In this document: positions 17,560 to 24,370 of the stretch, in pieces
Layout: every line of letters starts with the position of its first letter
How positions within the stretch are numbered: position 1 is the stretch's first letter
Source of the DNA: JAHEYG01 sp040403535
Lineage (GTDB): Bacteria; Bacteroidota; Bacteroidia; B-17B0; Aurantibacillaceae
Length of the DNA: 46,074 nt
Assembly: GCA_040403535.1 (NCBI GenBank)
Contig: JBBAKL010000020.1
Span: forward strand, 1-46,074
Direction of reading: 5' to 3'
Translations under genes and position numbers: made by a program
Notes under the pieces: generated by a model
Database searches by the model: none
Seen by the model: only the letters and a program-made list of their open reading frames with translations
What the model was told of the DNA's origin: nothing

Positions 17560-18322
17560 CCAATCCATTAAAGCAATTATTGTTGATGATTCACCTCAAG
17601 CTAGGAAACTACTGCGTTTGATGTTGCAAGAATTTGCTCCTGATATTAATATTGTAAATGAAGCAGAAAACGGAAATCATGGAATTGCAGCAATTAAATT
17701 ACATCAACCTCATGTTGTATTTTTAGATATTGATATGCCTGAAAAATCTGGCATTCAACTAGCAGAAGAATTAATAGAAGAAAATATACAATGCCAAATT
17801 ATATTCACAACAGCCTTTAATCAATATGCTATTAATGCTTTCAGATTATCTGCTATTGATTATTTATTAAAGCCTATCAACGAACAACAATTGCTAGAAA
17901 GCGTTGAAAAAATTAGACAAAACGTTCAACTTAAAACAGCGCAAGAGCAATTAAAGGTTTTATCACAAAATTTAAAACCTAACGAAAAACAAGTTATTTG
18001 TATTCCCATTCAAAATGGCTATGACTATATAAATATAAATGATATCGAATATTTAGAAGCTGATGGTTCCTATGTACATTTATTTTTAATGGATAAAAAA
18101 CAAAAAACAGTTTCAAAAAACTTAAAGTACTTTGAACAAGCCTTAGAGTCATTTTCAAATTTTGTGAGAGTGCACAGGTCGTTTATTATCAACTTAGATT
18201 TAATGAAATCATTCAGCAAATCAGGACGAGGAACTATTATTATGCAAAATGGCAAAGAAGTTGATTTAGCCCGTGACAGAAGAAGTTCATTTCTTGAAAT
18301 TTTGGAAAAAATTGGAAAATAA
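17549..18322 (+). CDS. LytTR-family response regulator
   Basis: A 257-residue regulator paired with the overlapping sensor kinase. The receiver domain (~7-125) has the acidic pair Asp13/Asp14, phospho-acceptor Asp60 in VFLDIDMPE, a Thr in IIFTTAF and Lys108 in DYLLKPI. The C-terminal LytTR DNA-binding domain (~150-253) contains DIEYLEADGSYVHLFL, FVRVHRSFIINL and ARDRRSSFLE. LytTR proteins usually activate nearby genes, so the LamG gene ~95 bases downstream and the two exported proteins after it are the obvious candidate targets. ATG 17549 starts inside the kinase gene, a sign of translational coupling. Confidence 0.92.
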   Translation: MTNNQSIKAIIVDDSPQARKLLRLMLQEFAPDINIVNEAENGNHGIAAIKLHQPHVVFLDIDMPEKSGIQLAEELIEENIQCQIIFTTAFNQYAINAFRLSAIDYLLKPINEQQLLESVEKIRQNVQLKTAQEQLKVLSQNLKPNEKQVICIPIQNGYDYININDIEYLEADGSYVHLFLMDKKQKTVSKNLKYFEQALESFSNFVRVHRSFIINLDLMKSFSKSGRGTIIMQNGKEVDLARDRRSSFLEILEKIGK

Positions 18323-18417
18323 ATAACCGTTCAGAAAGTCATCTGTTCCATTTACAAAACGTAACATTTTTACCTATAATTTATTTTTCATTTTTGTTTA
18401 ATAATAATTACTCATCT

Positions 18418-18496
18418 ATGAAAAATATTACTAGCAGCAATCACATTTTTTTGCGGAACTTTATCACTTTCGGCACAAGCACCAACCAACGGATTA
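18418..18496 (+). other. Out-of-frame start codon and signal peptide of the LamG protein
   Basis: ATG 18418 is followed by five A's and then TATTACTAGCAGC. Read in the frame of the downstream protein, bases 18422-18496 encode KILLAAITFFCGTLSLSAQA, a textbook signal peptide ending at an AQ-A cleavage site, but the ATG is one base out of register. With four A's instead of five the protein would start MKILLAAITFF and continue into the LamG gene. As written, the ATG frame stops after about 32 codons. This is a real frameshift, a slip-prone on/off switch, or a sequencing error. Confidence 0.75.
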
Positions 18497-19393
18497 GTGG
18501 CCAAATGGTCTTTTGATTCTAGAATTACATGCGAATTTACTAAAGACGAAAAAGGCTCGCACCCACTAACCAATAATGGCGCAAGAACCGGCGCTCCAAG
18601 AACTGCTTCAGATACAGCTAATGCCGTTTTTGGAAATACATCCATGACTGTAAATAACGCTGCTTTTCGAGCCACATCCATCTCAATAGCTACTTGGTTT
18701 AAAATTACTGGTTCTACACCATTCCATACTTTAGCAAGTGTTCGTGTTCAAAATAGTGGGGCACCTTTTAATTCGTACAACCTAAATATTAGGACTTCTA
18801 CATCTAGTAAACTCACTTTTTTACTTTCCACTTCACAAATTAACGACGCACAAGTTCAAAATACTGTATCTACTTCAAGTAATGTTTGGACACACGCTGC
18901 TGTAACATGCGACTATATATCTTCTGAAGATAGTACTGCGGTTAAAATGTATGTAAATAGTGCATTGGTTGCACAAACAAAAGTAAAAAGCTTTATTATA
19001 TATAATTCTTCGAATCCATTAGTACTAGGAAGTGTTGTAGGAGCGCCTAATGGAAATAGCTTGCAGGTAAGTTTAGATGAATTTTTATATTATAACCGAG
19101 TGTTAACACCTTCAGAAGTTGCTACTATCTATAATGGAACAGCAACGGGTATTCATTCTTTTAACAACAATCAAAATAAAGAAATCACCCTTTATCCAAA
19201 TCCAACATCATCATTTTTAAATATTGAAGTAAAAGAACAAACTCAAGTTTCTATTATAAATGTTTTAGATGATGTTGTTTTAACACAAACACTAAATGGG
19301 TTAAGTAAAATGGATGTAAGCAACTTAACATCGGGCGTTTATTTTATACAAGATTCGAAATCAGGAAAAGGAATTAAGTATACTAAAGAGTAG
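18497..19393 (+). CDS. LamG/concanavalin A-like domain protein with T9SS type A sorting tail
   Basis: A surface-destined carbohydrate- or ligand-binding protein. From GTG 18497 the frame gives 298 residues starting VAKWSFDSR. A LamG/LamG-like jellyroll domain covers ~residues 1-215 (ISIATWFKITG; VWTHAAVTCDY; VSLDEFLYYNRVLTPSEVATIYNG). The last ~70 residues (ITLYPNPTSSFLNIEV; NLTSGVYFIQ) are a Por-type sorting domain. The functional start is almost certainly the ATG at 18418, but a single extra A puts the signal peptide out of frame, so as sequenced the exported form cannot be made. It lies downstream of the LytTR regulator and may be its target. An intrinsic terminator follows. Confidence 0.82.
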   Translation: MAKWSFDSRITCEFTKDEKGSHPLTNNGARTGAPRTASDTANAVFGNTSMTVNNAAFRATSISIATWFKITGSTPFHTLASVRVQNSGAPFNSYNLNIRTSTSSKLTFLLSTSQINDAQVQNTVSTSSNVWTHAAVTCDYISSEDSTAVKMYVNSALVAQTKVKSFIIYNSSNPLVLGSVVGAPNGNSLQVSLDEFLYYNRVLTPSEVATIYNGTATGIHSFNNNQNKEITLYPNPTSSFLNIEVKEQTQVSIINVLDDVVLTQTLNGLSKMDVSNLTSGVYFIQDSKSGKGIKYTKE

Positions 19394-19412
19394 TTTTTTA
19401 ATTAAAAAAACC

Positions 19413-19455
19413 AGGAGCGCCTGTTGTAAATTATTACAGCAGGCGTTTTTGTTAA
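19413..19455 (+). terminator. Rho-independent terminator after the LamG gene
   Basis: The inverted repeat CGCCTG-t-TGTAA ... TTACA-g-CAGGCG is followed by TTTTTG. It sits ~20 bases after the LamG stop and separates it from the next transcription unit. Confidence 0.85.
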
Positions 19456-19548
19456 TTAATACTACTTACAAAGTCATTTGCGCAATTCACAAAATAGAAG
19501 AAATATGTAAATAAAAAAAAAAGATATTTGCGAATCAAACTATATTAT

Positions 19549-20835
19549 ATGATAAAACTATTTTTAATTTCTGCATTAATTTGTTTTTATAGTTTTTTAA
19601 GCGCGCAAAGTCAAAGTGAATTACTAAAAAACTTTAGTTCAGTAAGTTTGAAGCCGGGTTCGGTTGCTGATGGAAAAATTACTGCAAAACCAAAAGAATG
19701 GCCTATAACTATTGAAACCCAAAATGGTGTTATAACAAAAATAACATTATTGCGTGCCGGTATATTAGAAGAAATATATCAACCCGACGTCCCATCCTAT
19801 TCAACATATTTCTTCACCTCATCTACCAGATTATGTTTTATAAATGGTGTTTTTGCATATTATAAAATGAATAATGGAACACCGGATATTTCTTATATTT
19901 TATCTGAAAGTACCGATAAAATAGAAAAAACAGATCTTGCAAAACTTAAAACAGCACTAACAGATTATTTTTCTATTGCAAGTGTCGAACAACGTTCTGC
20001 TAAAGAAAATTTAAAGGAAGATATTGCCGCATCGAAAGAAAAAGAAAAACTAGAAAACTCTATAAAAGGAAAAAACATTAAAAGCCTTGAAATTGTATGG
20101 CTAACTAAAGATTCTGAAATTGGCATGCAATCTAAAATTCAATACGGAATAAAGGCAATTGATGTTTCAGGTAAAATATATTCAACCGATAATTTGGGGG
20201 GGAAAACTTCGTGGGAGGATTTTGAGATTAACTCAAAAGGGGCGATTGCAGGTGATGAATACTTAACTGTAGAAACAGATGCTTCAAAAATTACAAATGA
20301 TGCAGTTCAACTAAATGTAAAAAGTAAATATCATTCTGGTATTTCGACTAATTCATCAATCAAAATTTCATATTCAACTCCTGTAAAACTTTCTTATCCT
20401 GGCAAACACGGTTGCCCTCCACTTACCAGTGGAACAGGAACCGGTGGTGGCAGTGCTCCTGATGCCGAATTAAACATTTGTAACAGCAAAGATAACTTGT
20501 ATATTTTAATTGAAGTTAAAATCAGTGGAATAGTATTACATAAAGTAAAACTAAAAAAAGAAGTGCCATTTTATTTAGATGTAACAGGAGGTGGCGGCTG
20601 CTCAGGAAAAAGTGAGAAATCTTCTCAAGGAGGAAAAGGTGGAAATGGTGGTGCTGGAGGAGATATTGTAATTAATAAAGATTCCAAACTCAATGGAGAA
20701 AACATTATGTTATATAACTCAGGAGGAAAAGGTGGAAAAGGTGGAAAAGGAAACCCTTTTGATGGTCAAAGCGGGAATAACGGAAATGATGGTAATAAAA
20801 CAGAACATATAAAAACAATACAATTAAACTTCTAA
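19549..20835 (+). CDS. Exported protein of unknown function with Gly-rich C-terminus
   Basis: A 428-residue protein that I do not recognise. A signal peptide covers residues 1-20 (LFLISALICFYSFLSAQ). The middle has mixed beta/coil sequence with a charged helix near residues 145-175 (SAKENLKEDIAASKEKEKL). The last ~120 residues are rich in Gly (a TGTGGG stretch, TGGGGCSGK, GGKGGNGGAGGDI, GGKGGKGGKG), possibly a flexible or surface-exposed tail, with two Cys nearby. No T9SS sorting domain is clear. The frame opens at a TTG at 19528, but ATG 19549 puts the signal peptide at the N-terminus. The next gene begins 25 bases later, so the two are probably co-transcribed inside the island. Confidence 0.7.
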   Translation: MIKLFLISALICFYSFLSAQSQSELLKNFSSVSLKPGSVADGKITAKPKEWPITIETQNGVITKITLLRAGILEEIYQPDVPSYSTYFFTSSTRLCFINGVFAYYKMNNGTPDISYILSESTDKIEKTDLAKLKTALTDYFSIASVEQRSAKENLKEDIAASKEKEKLENSIKGKNIKSLEIVWLTKDSEIGMQSKIQYGIKAIDVSGKIYSTDNLGGKTSWEDFEINSKGAIAGDEYLTVETDASKITNDAVQLNVKSKYHSGISTNSSIKISYSTPVKLSYPGKHGCPPLTSGTGTGGGSAPDAELNICNSKDNLYILIEVKISGIVLHKVKLKKEVPFYLDVTGGGGCSGKSEKSSQGGKGGNGGAGGDIVINKDSKLNGENIMLYNSGGKGGKGGKGNPFDGQSGNNGNDGNKTEHIKTIQLNF

Positions 20836-20860
20836 AAAACTACTTTAAAAAAAACAAAAC

Positions 20861-22054
20861 ATGAAAACTAGATTAATTACATTAGCACTAGCCGCATTAG
20901 CAATAAATGCAATTCAGGCACAAGGCCTTTTGGGTAAATTAAAAGAGGCTTCAAAACCAAAGGAACCTGCAAAAGTTGAAAAAAAGGCAACTCAAATTCC
21001 TGATAAAGCAGATGAGTTTAAAGATGAGTTTGGTTATTCGGGAAAATATTTCTCTGCCGATACCTTATGGTATAGAAAAGACCAATTTGATCAAAAAAGA
21101 GATATGGATTTCGCTTTAGCCCTAAAATGGAAATTTATTAGAGAAGAGAATGGAAATGTAGTAAATAAGTTGCAAAGATATTATGGAGAAGAATTAATGG
21201 ATGATGGTTATAATTTTTATTTAGATGAGAAATCTCTGGAAAAAAATAATATTCTAATCTTCAAACAAAACTATGCATCTAATGGGAATTTTTTTCTAGT
21301 AATGCTTGAAAAAGATGTTTTTGGCTTAGCAAAAGTTGATTATTATAAAAATACAATCATAGAATACATTAACACTTATTCTAAAGATCAAACAAAATTT
21401 GCCACATATGATAAAGAAACCGGTGCAGCGAAATTGCAGCAAGTTTTAAATAAAAATAAAGAAGGTGAAATAAATGCTTTAAGAGCAAAGTGGATGAAAA
21501 ATGAAACGTATGCTAAAATGATTGGTAAAATTGGTTTTATTGACCAATATTCAAAAGTAGCTTATAACAGAAATGAAATTACAGAAAAACCTGAAGCATT
21601 TATGAGTTCTGTTGAATTAGGAAAACAATCTATTTTTTACCGAGCTTATTACAAAACTCCGGGCTCAGCTTTATGTTCGGGATGTGAATTGAATACAACA
21701 TACGAAATTGATGGCATTAAAGTGTCTCGAATTGAGCAACGTAAAAAATCATCAAAGTGGTCAAATAATATTAAACAGAAATTCGTAAATGATGACTTCT
21801 TTACCGGCGCACCAACTATTGTAAGTTTTCAGGAAAACATTGCAGATTATGCTTTCTTATATTGCTTATATCAAAATAAAGATAAATTTAAAGAAGGAAA
21901 AACCTTTAAAATGAAAGTTACAATCACAACTAACCAAGAAGGAATTGATAAAGATGTATTGGCAGAAGGCACAATAACCTTAGTTTATAAAGATGCTAAT
22001 AAAGCTGGTGTAGATAAAATGATTAAATGGATTGTTGATTTATTAGCTGAATAA
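20861..22054 (+). CDS. Exported protein of unknown function
   Basis: A 397-residue protein that I do not recognise. Residues 1-21 are a clear signal peptide (LITLALAALAINAIQAQ). It is followed by GLLGKLKEASKPKEPAKVEKK, a lysine-rich linker, and then an alternating charged/aromatic region with no familiar motif. A CSGCELN segment near residue 273 (SALCSGCELNTTYEIDG) contains two close cysteines that could form a disulfide or bind metal. There is no sorting domain at the C-terminus (KMIKWIVDLLAE), so it is probably periplasmic or loosely secreted. It is the last gene before the right-hand att copy, 40 bases away, and likely forms an operon with 19549-20835. Confidence 0.7.
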   Translation: MKTRLITLALAALAINAIQAQGLLGKLKEASKPKEPAKVEKKATQIPDKADEFKDEFGYSGKYFSADTLWYRKDQFDQKRDMDFALALKWKFIREENGNVVNKLQRYYGEELMDDGYNFYLDEKSLEKNNILIFKQNYASNGNFFLVMLEKDVFGLAKVDYYKNTIIEYINTYSKDQTKFATYDKETGAAKLQQVLNKNKEGEINALRAKWMKNETYAKMIGKIGFIDQYSKVAYNRNEITEKPEAFMSSVELGKQSIFYRAYYKTPGSALCSGCELNTTYEIDGIKVSRIEQRKKSSKWSNNIKQKFVNDDFFTGAPTIVSFQENIADYAFLYCLYQNKDKFKEGKTFKMKVTITTNQEGIDKDVLAEGTITLVYKDANKAGVDKMIKWIVDLLAE

Positions 22055-22093
22055 ATAATACCATCCGTTTATTAAAGAGTAATATTTAGTTAA

Positions 22094-22110
22094 AATCCGC
22101 TCGGGACCTC
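22094..22110 (+). repeat. Candidate att site (right), copy of tRNA-Cys 3' end
   Basis: An exact 17-bp direct repeat of 14568-14584, with no tRNA body in front of it. It is followed at once by a 48-bp palindrome that could be the original tRNA terminator. An exact match of this length at a tRNA end is not expected by chance in a 46-kb window. Confidence 0.75.
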
Positions 22111-22158
22111 GATAAAAGCAAAAAGCTCCAACATATGTTGGAGCTTTTTGCTTTTATC
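22111..22158. terminator. Perfect 48-bp palindrome (strong terminator hairpin)
   Basis: The two 24-base arms are exact complements with no spacer: GATAAAAGCAAAAAGCTCC at the left end and its complement at the right. It abuts the right att copy. The GC-containing core with an outer T-rich arm fits a bidirectional intrinsic terminator, either the ancestral tRNA-Cys terminator or that of the exported-protein operon. Confidence 0.75.
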
Positions 22159-22288
22159 AGACATGACCGTCAAGCTTTGCTTGTAAGGGAACGGATGAAA
22201 AAAGAAAATAATACGCGCTAGCGTATGACTTTTGCTTTTTCTGTAAAGGCATGCCCAATGGGGATCATATCACATCATCCCCGGGTCC

Positions 22289-22317
22289 TAAAAAACCCCT
22301 CTTAAAGTGGGTTTTTG
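22289..22317 (-). terminator. Terminator after the FocA-type gene
   Basis: AAAAACCC and GGGTTTTT are separated by ~10 bases. It lies ~27 bases beyond the stop of the minus-strand channel gene and reads as a hairpin plus T-run in that direction. The left side (CGGGTCCTAAAAAACCC) resembles the tRNA-Cys 3' end plus its terminator at 14575-14593. Confidence 0.6.
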
Positions 22318-22342
22318 TGTTTATAGTGATTAGAAATAAATC

Positions 22343-23179
22343 TTATTTGGCAGGTTGTTTTCTAAGAAAAACGAACCAATACACCAACCCTACCAATACG
22401 GCTCCACCAATAAGATTTCCAATAGTAACCGGTATAAGATTATTTGTAAGAAAGTCGGTCATGTTTAATGAATCATAATTTGCGTCATTTGCTTCAATAA
22501 TTGAATTCGCTTCATCGCCCCCAAATGCTTTTATAAGTAATCCCAATGGCACAAAGTACATATTAGCGATGCAATGCTCGAATCCGCACGCTACAAATGC
22601 TGTTATCGGAAAAATAACAGAAATAATTTTTCCGGTAACTGAAGTAGCGCTAAAACACAACCAAACAGCCAGACACACCAGGATATTACAAAGAACACCT
22701 AATGCTATTCCTTCAACAAAACCGGTAAGGCACTTGGCTTGCGCAATGTTCATTATATTAATTAACACCGTTCCTTTTCCAAACAGATATTGCTTGCTTA
22801 AGAAAATCAATATAGCAATAGAAATCGCACCAATCATATTCCCTACGTACACTAGAAGCCAGTTACGTAAAACCATACGTGTGCTGATTTTCTTATTAGC
22901 CCAAGCCATAACAATAAGATTATTACCGGTGAAAAGTTCGGCTCCGCCAACAATAACGAGAATAAGACCCAAGCTGAATGTAATTCCTGCTAATAACCGT
23001 GTCATGCCATATGGCAAATTACTTCCTGCAGTGGCCGTTGTACTAAATGCAGCTCCAAGCGCTATAAAAGCTCCGGCCAAAATAGCCAGTACCATAGTTT
23101 TACTAAAGCCCATGTTGGCTTTTGTAATTCCAACTTCTTCCGCCTTAGTGGCCATTTCTGATGGCAGTAAGCTATCCAT
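22343..23179 (-). CDS. Formate/nitrite transporter family channel (FocA/NirC)
   Basis: A 278-residue inner-membrane protein with six hydrophobic segments. Family features are visible: the N-terminal amphipathic segment, LAGAFIALGAAFSTT, GGAELFTGNN, the GNMIGA helix break, GVLCNILVCLAVW and FPITAFVACGFEHCIANMYF, which carries the channel His in the GFEH motif. It moves formate, nitrite or a related monovalent anion. Which one cannot be told from sequence alone, since no pyruvate-formate lyase or nitrite reductase gene is adjacent. Length matches the family. It is a single gene with its own likely terminator. Confidence 0.93.
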   Translation of the reverse strand: MDSLLPSEMATKAEEVGITKANMGFSKTMVLAILAGAFIALGAAFSTTATAGSNLPYGMTRLLAGITFSLGLILVIVGGAELFTGNNLIVMAWANKKISTRMVLRNWLLVYVGNMIGAISIAILIFLSKQYLFGKGTVLINIMNIAQAKCLTGFVEGIALGVLCNILVCLAVWLCFSATSVTGKIISVIFPITAFVACGFEHCIANMYFVPLGLLIKAFGGDEANSIIEANDANYDSLNMTDFLTNNLIPVTIGNLIGGAVLVGLVYWFVFLRKQPAK

Positions 23180-23376
23180 GTGATTTTATTTTCAGCTAAA
23201 TTAGTTTTTTAATTTAATTACAGCTATCAAGAGTTTCTGATTATTTTCTTTCTTTTCACATTATTAAGCCTATAACCACTTCTCTGGTTTACGCAAAAGA
23301 TCACAAATGAATTAGCAGGGATATAAACCCGAAAAACTAAAACCATTCCAATACTAAATTTATTTCTGAATTCTTT

Positions 23377-23384
23377 TATATTTG
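23377..23384 (+). promoter_or_regulatory. Candidate Bacteroidota -7 promoter element (TATATTTG)
   Basis: An exact match to TAnnTTTG lies 28 bases upstream of the lipoprotein ATG at 23412. No clear TTTG box is seen 19-21 bases upstream of it, so the call rests on the -7 element alone. Confidence 0.4.
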
Positions 23385-23411
23385 TTTTGAAAATGTTTCA
23401 ATAACAACATC

Positions 23412-23729
23412 ATGAAAGTCTCAACAAAAATAATAGGCATGCTAGTGAGTACAATCATGATTTTTGGATGCGCTAAACCAAAAGAATACGAAAAATGTGA
23501 TCATGCCAATGTGTGTGTAAAAAATATCAGCACATCTAAATTGCCATATTCGTGGGGATCAAGTGACCTCAAAGATACTTTGCTGCCCGGACAAACCGCC
23601 TGCAAAGATGCCGGCTACTTGGATACCGACCCGCAAAATGAAACCTACTCCATTGTTTACTTTATGACACCCAATAAAAGCACGGCCATTAAACCAACTT
23701 CTTGTAACATGACTGTTAATGTTCCATAA
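23412..23729 (+). CDS. Small lipoprotein of unknown function
   Basis: A 105-residue predicted lipoprotein. Residues 1-19 are a hydrophobic signal (KIIGMLVSTIMIFG) ending at Cys20, which is followed by AKPKE. The mature part contains five further Cys (KCDHANVC, TACKD, TSCNM), suggesting disulfides in the periplasm. No family is recognised. A TATATTTG element 28 bases upstream could be its promoter. The region after its stop is degenerate (see the RecQ-like remnant). Confidence 0.6.
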   Translation: MKVSTKIIGMLVSTIMIFGCAKPKEYEKCDHANVCVKNISTSKLPYSWGSSDLKDTLLPGQTACKDAGYLDTDPQNETYSIVYFMTPNKSTAIKPTSCNMTVNVP

Positions 23730-23868
23730 TAAAAAAACTGAAGATTATTTTGGTCAAAATACCGGATGCAACTGTGATAACTGTGCAGTTAACAAAAAGA
23801 ATAAAACATGCGAAAAATTGATTCGCGTTTCTTGCCCTCATTTGAAAAAACTAAATACTATAAATTAG
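23728..23868 (+). pseudogene. Remnant resembling the RecQ helicase zinc-binding domain
   Basis: One frame encodes about 46 residues containing DYFGQNTGCNCDNCAV and ends at TAG 23866-23868. YFG followed by a C-x-C-x2-C cluster is the signature of the RecQ zinc-binding domain (family pattern YFGE...CGNCDxC). No helicase domain precedes it and no start codon is present, so if the match is real it is a fragment of a lost or displaced recQ-like gene. A chance match to a short cysteine motif cannot be excluded. Confidence 0.4.
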
Positions 23869-23982
23869 ATAGAAACTATTTTTTAATTTTATATCATCAA
23901 AACTTTTGTCAGTAATAATAATCCTGAATTAGAAATCGAAACCGAAGTACACACTCTGGTTTCAGAAGAACGTCAAACCATT

Positions 23983-24267
23983 GTGCATTGCACTTGTGGC
24001 GATACCTATGCCTATCGCGTATGGCCCAGCACGTATTTAATTGAAAAAGGAACAGGGCGTAAAGCAAAATTAATTACTGCTTTTAATATTTCTTTTGCGC
24101 CGCAATGGACTTATAATGATGGTAAAGGATTTACTCTGATTTTTGAAGGTCTAAGTAAAGAATGTGCGGTTTTTGATTTAATTGAAATGATACCTCAGGC
24201 CGGAGGTTTTGAAGTGCGCGACATTGTTCGCAACACCATGGATGTATATCATGTAGATCTGGCTTAA
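23983..24267 (+). CDS. Unrecognised small protein, 5' end uncertain
   Basis: GTG 23983 gives 94 residues beginning VHCTCGDTYAYRVWPSTYL. The frame is open further upstream to 23887, and those codons (SNNNPELEIETEVHTLVSEE) look coding, but they contain no ATG, GTG or TTG start. The gene may therefore be 5'-truncated, use a rare start or contain an error. The sequence has a C-x-C pair and several aromatic strands. I do not recognise the family. It follows the RecQ-like remnant, so this whole stretch may be decaying. A bidirectional terminator follows. Confidence 0.45.
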   Translation: MHCTCGDTYAYRVWPSTYLIEKGTGRKAKLITAFNISFAPQWTYNDGKGFTLIFEGLSKECAVFDLIEMIPQAGGFEVRDIVRNTMDVYHVDLA

Positions 24268-24322
24268 CTTTTTTGCTAAAGAAGGTTTTGTTTGTAAGTC
24301 ATTATACCCATTAAATAAAACT

Positions 24323-24352
24323 AAAAAGCCTCAACACATGTTGAGGCTTTTA
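24323..24352. terminator. Bidirectional terminator between convergent genes
   Basis: AAAAGCCTCAACA and TGTTGAGGCTTTT face each other across a tiny loop. A-rich and T-rich flanks allow it to act for the plus-strand ORF ending at 24267 and the minus-strand FG-GAP gene ending at 24371. Confidence 0.85.
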
Positions 24353-24370
24353 TTTTGACTAAAAAACAGA

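Larger units (their letters stand above)
14585..22110. mobile_element. Putative tRNA-Cys-inserted genomic island (about 7.5 kb), no integrase seen
   Basis: The segment is bounded by the 3' end of an intact tRNA-Cys and an exact 17-bp copy of that 3' end. It contains five plus-strand genes: a LytS-type sensor kinase, a LytTR regulator, a LamG/T9SS protein and two unrecognised exported proteins. By eye the DNA is more AT-rich than much of its surroundings. No integrase, excisionase, transposase or mobilisation gene is visible, so it is either a decayed element or one moved in trans. The alternative is a decayed tandem tRNA-Cys duplicate, but only the 3' end is present at the right side. Confidence 0.6.

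Noticed and set aside
18470..18496. GTG 18497 as the true LamG start, i.e. a cytoplasmic protein
   Set aside because: A complete signal peptide is encoded directly upstream in the same frame and the protein ends in a T9SS sorting domain, so a start within the mature part is implausible.
22245..22290. Possible second tRNA ending near GGATCATATCACATCATCCCCGGGTCCT
   Set aside because: No T-loop TTCRA motif and no cloverleaf could be built, so no tRNA is called; only its similarity to the tRNA-Cys end is reported.
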